From Geothrix fermentans DSM 14018 (GTDB lineage: Bacteria; Acidobacteriota; Holophagae; Holophagales; Holophagaceae), in the NCBI RefSeq assembly GCF_000428885.1, contig NZ_KE386810.1, forward strand, positions 148,444 through 212,443: a DNA stretch of 64,000 nt, in the 5' to 3' direction. Below, one piece after another: positions 62,004-64,000 of the stretch. The stretch's first letter is position 1. Each line of letters opens with the position of its first letter. The position numbers and the translations under genes are program-made. The notes under the pieces were generated by a model, which saw only the letters and a program-made list of their open reading frames with translations, had not been told where the DNA came from and did no database searches.

Positions 62004-62978
62004 CTACAGGGCGAGCAGTTCCCTCGAGTAGTGGTCCACGGCGTAGGGCAGCCAGCGGCGCCCGGGCAGGTCGCGGCTGAGGTACCCCATGTGGCCGCCG
62101 CAGGGCTCGAGGTGCAGGTGTACGGCCGGGGAGGGCTCCGCCTCCGCGGCGTGCCGCCAGGGGATGAAGGGGTCGTCCTTGGCCATGAGGATGACCGTGG
62201 GCACGGTGATCCCGGACAGGTGGCGGCGGGCCGAGCAGCGGGCGTAGTAGTCGTCCGCATCCCGGAAGCCCGCGGCCTTCGTGGTGTAGGCGTCGTCGAA
62301 CTGGCGCAGGCTCATGAGGGGGCGGGTCTGGTAGATGTCTGGCACGAGGCCGTCTTCCACCCGCTGGCGGATGGCCTGGCGGCATCGCTTGATGAAGCGC
62401 AGCTCGTAGAGGCGGCTGATCCCCGTGTGGATGGCCTCGGAGCAGGCGCCCAGGTCCACGGGCGGGTTCACGGCAATGGCAGCATCCGGCTGGGCGGCGG
62501 GTTCCGGCAGGCCGTTCCCTAGGTTCAGCAGCAGCGCGTTGGCGGAGAGGGAGTAGCCGATGGCCAGCTGGCGCAGGTCCGGGTGCCGCTCGCGCGCGGC
62601 CGCGAAGGCCGCCCCCAGGTCGTCGCCGGAGCCGCTGTGGTAGGGCCGCTTGGCCAGGCCCCGCCCCTCGCCGCAGCCCCGGTGATTCACGGTCCAGACA
62701 TGGTGGCCCTGCTTCCGGGCCAGGGCGATGGTGCGGCGCACGTAGTGGGCCTGGTCGTCACCGCCCAGGCCGTGGAAGACCAGCACCAGCACGTCCGTCT
62801 CGCCGGGATAGTGGCGCCCCGCCAGTTGGTCGCCGTCCGGCAGAGGGATGCGGAAGGGGGCGGAGGGGTGGTCCGGCAAGGCCCCGGGCAGGTAGTTGCC
62901 CAGGATGGTCTGGAGGTGGCCCGTGGGCGCCCACCAGGGCGGGCGGCAGGGCAGGGGCGGCGGGGCGAGCGGGCGCAT
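62004..62978 (-). CDS. YheT-like alpha/beta hydrolase
   Basis: The 324-residue protein matches the YheT/ABHD1 group: GHLQTILGNYLP at residues 20-31, FHGLGGDDQAHYVRR, NHRGCGEG and a nucleophile elbow GYSLSANALLLNLG, which has Ser where the group usually has Gly-Gly. The acid (MAKDDPFIPW) and a late His (CGGHMGYLS) complete the triad. It begins at ATG 62978, 13 bases after the secreted-protein gene. A lipid or carboxylic ester substrate is likely. Confidence 0.9.
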   Translation of the reverse strand: MRPLAPPPLPCRPPWWAPTGHLQTILGNYLPGALPDHPSAPFRIPLPDGDQLAGRHYPGETDVLVLVFHGLGGDDQAHYVRRTIALARKQGHHVWTVNHRGCGEGRGLAKRPYHSGSGDDLGAAFAAARERHPDLRQLAIGYSLSANALLLNLGNGLPEPAAQPDAAIAVNPPVDLGACSEAIHTGISRLYELRFIKRCRQAIRQRVEDGLVPDIYQTRPLMSLRQFDDAYTTKAAGFRDADDYYARCSARRHLSGITVPTVILMAKDDPFIPWRHAAEAEPSPAVHLHLEPCGGHMGYLSRDLPGRRWLPYAVDHYSRELLAL

Positions 62979-62991
62979 GCCCAAGTGTGAC

Positions 62992-63540
62992 TCAGTCGTT
63001 CCGCTTGAAGACCAGCTTGAAACTGAAGGGGTTGTCGAGCTTCGGGTGGGTGTAGGTCACCTGCAGGGCCAGCGAGTTTCCGTCCTTCCGCATGGAGTAG
63101 ACGTACTTCAGCACGTAGCCGTCCCCGGTGACGGTCTGGACCATGGTGGGGCCGTCCTTCGTGAGGGTGGCCTTGAACACGGTGTCGTCGCTGCGCTTCC
63201 AGTCGCTCTCGGTGCCGTCCGCGGGCGTGTCGATGGGACGCTCCCTCCCCATGGTCACGGAGAAGCTCTCGCCGGCCAGGATGTCAAGCTTGTTGAAGGG
63301 GCGGCAGGCGCCCTGGAGCTTCTTCTTCCAGAAGAGCTTCATGGCGAAGTTCAGGTCCCTGACATGCTCCTCGATCCGCTCCTCGATCTTGTCACTTTGT
63401 GAAGCCGCGAGGGTCCATTCGCCATCCCAGTCCACTTTCGCCCCCTTGGCGGGTTCGGCGGTCCCGGCGGCCGGCTTGGGTTTCTGGGCCAGGACCGGAA
63501 GGGCCAGGGAGCAGGACAGCATCAGGGCCAGGACGCGCAT
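62992..63540 (-). CDS. secreted hypothetical protein (182 aa)
   Basis: The 182-residue protein has a signal peptide (residues 1-18, cleaved after VLA), then DGEWTLAASQSDKIEERIEEHV, an all-beta middle (GESFSVTMGRERPIDTP, TVFKATLTKDGPTMVQTV) and a final beta-rich end KLVFKRND. I know no family with certainty; the layout recalls small envelope beta-sandwich proteins. GGAGG lies 5 bases before ATG 63540. It is transcribed with the YheT-like gene, perhaps under the site near 63581. Confidence 0.7.
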   Translation of the reverse strand: MRVLALMLSCSLALPVLAQKPKPAAGTAEPAKGAKVDWDGEWTLAASQSDKIEERIEEHVRDLNFAMKLFWKKKLQGACRPFNKLDILAGESFSVTMGRERPIDTPADGTESDWKRSDDTVFKATLTKDGPTMVQTVTGDGYVLKYVYSMRKDGNSLALQVTYTHPKLDNPFSFKLVFKRND

Positions 63541-63580
63541 GGGAACCTCCAGGGGGAGCCTACCCCGACTTTCGGAAGTA

Positions 63581-63651
63581 TTGAAAGCGCTCAAAGTGAT
63601 CCCTGCAACAAAGAGGGGTATTGATGACCTTGCAGGCAGCATCGTGCAAGG
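63581..63651. promoter_or_regulatory. two inverted repeats in the maeB/secreted-protein divergent region
   Basis: TTGAAAGCGCTCAA at 63581-63594 resembles the FNR/CRP-type consensus TTGATnnnnATCAA with both outer half-sites kept. CCTTGCA at 63628-63634 and TGCAAGG at 63645-63651 form a 7-base inverted repeat with a 10-base spacer. Either could be an operator for the divergent genes at 62992-63540 and 63714. No binding protein is known for them. Confidence 0.4.
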
Positions 63652-63713
63652 CGAGGTGTAAGCTGGGTGGCATTCAGCCCAAAGACAGGGCACTCAATTC
63701 AAGGAGTGTGGCC

Positions 63714-64000
63714 ATGAAACGCAAGCAGGAAGCCCTCGATTACCATTCGCAGGGTCGGAAGGGGAAGATCGAGGTCATCGCCACGAAGCCCTGCTCCACC
63801 GCGCGGGACCTTTCGCTGGCCTACTCTCCGGGTGTGGCGGAGCCCTGCCTGGAGATCGAGAAGGACAATGAGCTGGCCTACACCTACACCGCCAAGGGCA
63901 ACCTGGTGGCCGTGATCTCCAACGGCACCGCCGTGCTTGGCCTGGGCAACATCGGCGCCCTGGCCGGCAAGCCCGTGATGGAAGGCAAGGGCGTGCTGTT
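63714..64000 (+). CDS. maeB: malic enzyme (partial, MaeB type)
   Basis: Only the first 95 codons are in the window; the gene runs off the right edge. The start has AAGGAG 7 bases before ATG 63714. The N-terminal part shows [12 protein letters not shown], the [20 protein letters not shown] malic-enzyme segment and [20 protein letters not shown], the family's core NAD(P)-malate region. MaeB decarboxylates malate to pyruvate with NADP+, usually with a phosphotransacetylase-like C-terminal domain that cannot be seen here. Confidence 0.95.
   Translation, partial: MKRKQEALDYHSQGRKGKIEVIATKPCSTARDLSLAYSPGVAEPCLEIEKDNELAYTYTAKGNLVAVISNGTAVLGLGNIGALAGKPVMEGKGVL

Overview
The window is a GC-rich (by eye well above 60%) bacterial chromosome segment with densely packed genes, very short spacers, many ATGA or GTGA stop/start overlaps and GGAGG-type ribosome binding sites. 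The gene content points to an Acidobacteriota chromosome, most likely class Holophagae (Geothrix/Holophaga-like): bacillithiol genes bshB1-bshC joined to tilS-ftsH-folP-glmM and a SEDS gene, a DUF1844 gene next to a DUF4388 gene, and tandem isoquinoline-oxidoreductase-type molybdenum hydroxylases. The taxonomic call is inference from gene content, not from a marker comparison. No rRNA, tRNA, CRISPR array, prophage or transposase gene is visible. Apart from the possible small insertion at 7374-7516, the window reads as core chromosome.

Layout. 1-870: structured repeats, a 58-residue Arg-rich small protein and a YchJ-family protein. 876-7373: minus-strand hutU, a ferredoxin/MBL fusion and a redox group (aldo-keto reductase, SDR, nitroreductase, thioredoxin, flavodoxin) facing a divergent HxlR regulator with clear operator-like repeats. 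7519-14354: a six-gene minus-strand molybdenum-hydroxylase operon (two IorA/IorB pairs, XdhC, a MobA-like nucleotidyltransferase). A 143-base segment between 13-base direct repeats separates it from the HxlR gene. 14489-17177: a secreted cyclophilin, a Kdo-kinase-like protein and an orphan DUF2344 protein. 17169-25314: a seven-gene minus-strand operon bshC-bshB1-tilS-ftsH-folP-glmM-SEDS. 25392-33941: plus-strand MgtC/DUF4010 transporter, aldehyde dehydrogenase, then a coupled chain (118-residue protein, pta, purN, nnrD/E, tsaE, rmuC). 33996-41574: HNH nuclease, pabB, pepA, HU/IHF, CsgG-like, lipoprotein, cyclophilin and tag. 41634-45016: metG and three small partners ending in xth. 45081-50203: TPR proteins, DUF1844, a polytopic TPR/zinc-ribbon protein, DUF4388 and tdk. 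50215-64000: a two-DTG aspartyl protease, gcdH, patatin, universal stress protein, two pirins, rarA, AlaX, a cysteine desulfurase, a repeat-built beta-propeller candidate, YheT-like hydrolase and the start of maeB.

How the genes work together. The HxlR locus looks like an electrophile/quinone-stress regulon. The molybdenum operon carries two enzymes plus cofactor loading (XdhC, MobA-like). The bsh operon combines thiol synthesis, tRNA modification, membrane proteolysis, folate and cell-wall precursor steps. The pta chain holds housekeeping repair (NAD(P)HX), purine and tRNA t6A functions. Strong palindromic terminators with A/T-flanked stems (37433, 40961, 41574, 45030, 52774) separate the units.

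The most unusual items are the 13-base-flanked insertion at 7361-7529, the undescribed polytopic TPR/zinc-ribbon protein in the DUF1844-DUF4388 cassette, the eight-repeat propeller-like protein at 60740, the orphan DUF2344 protein and the single-chain two-DTG protease with a PDZ-like tail. No clearly new defence or mobile system was found.
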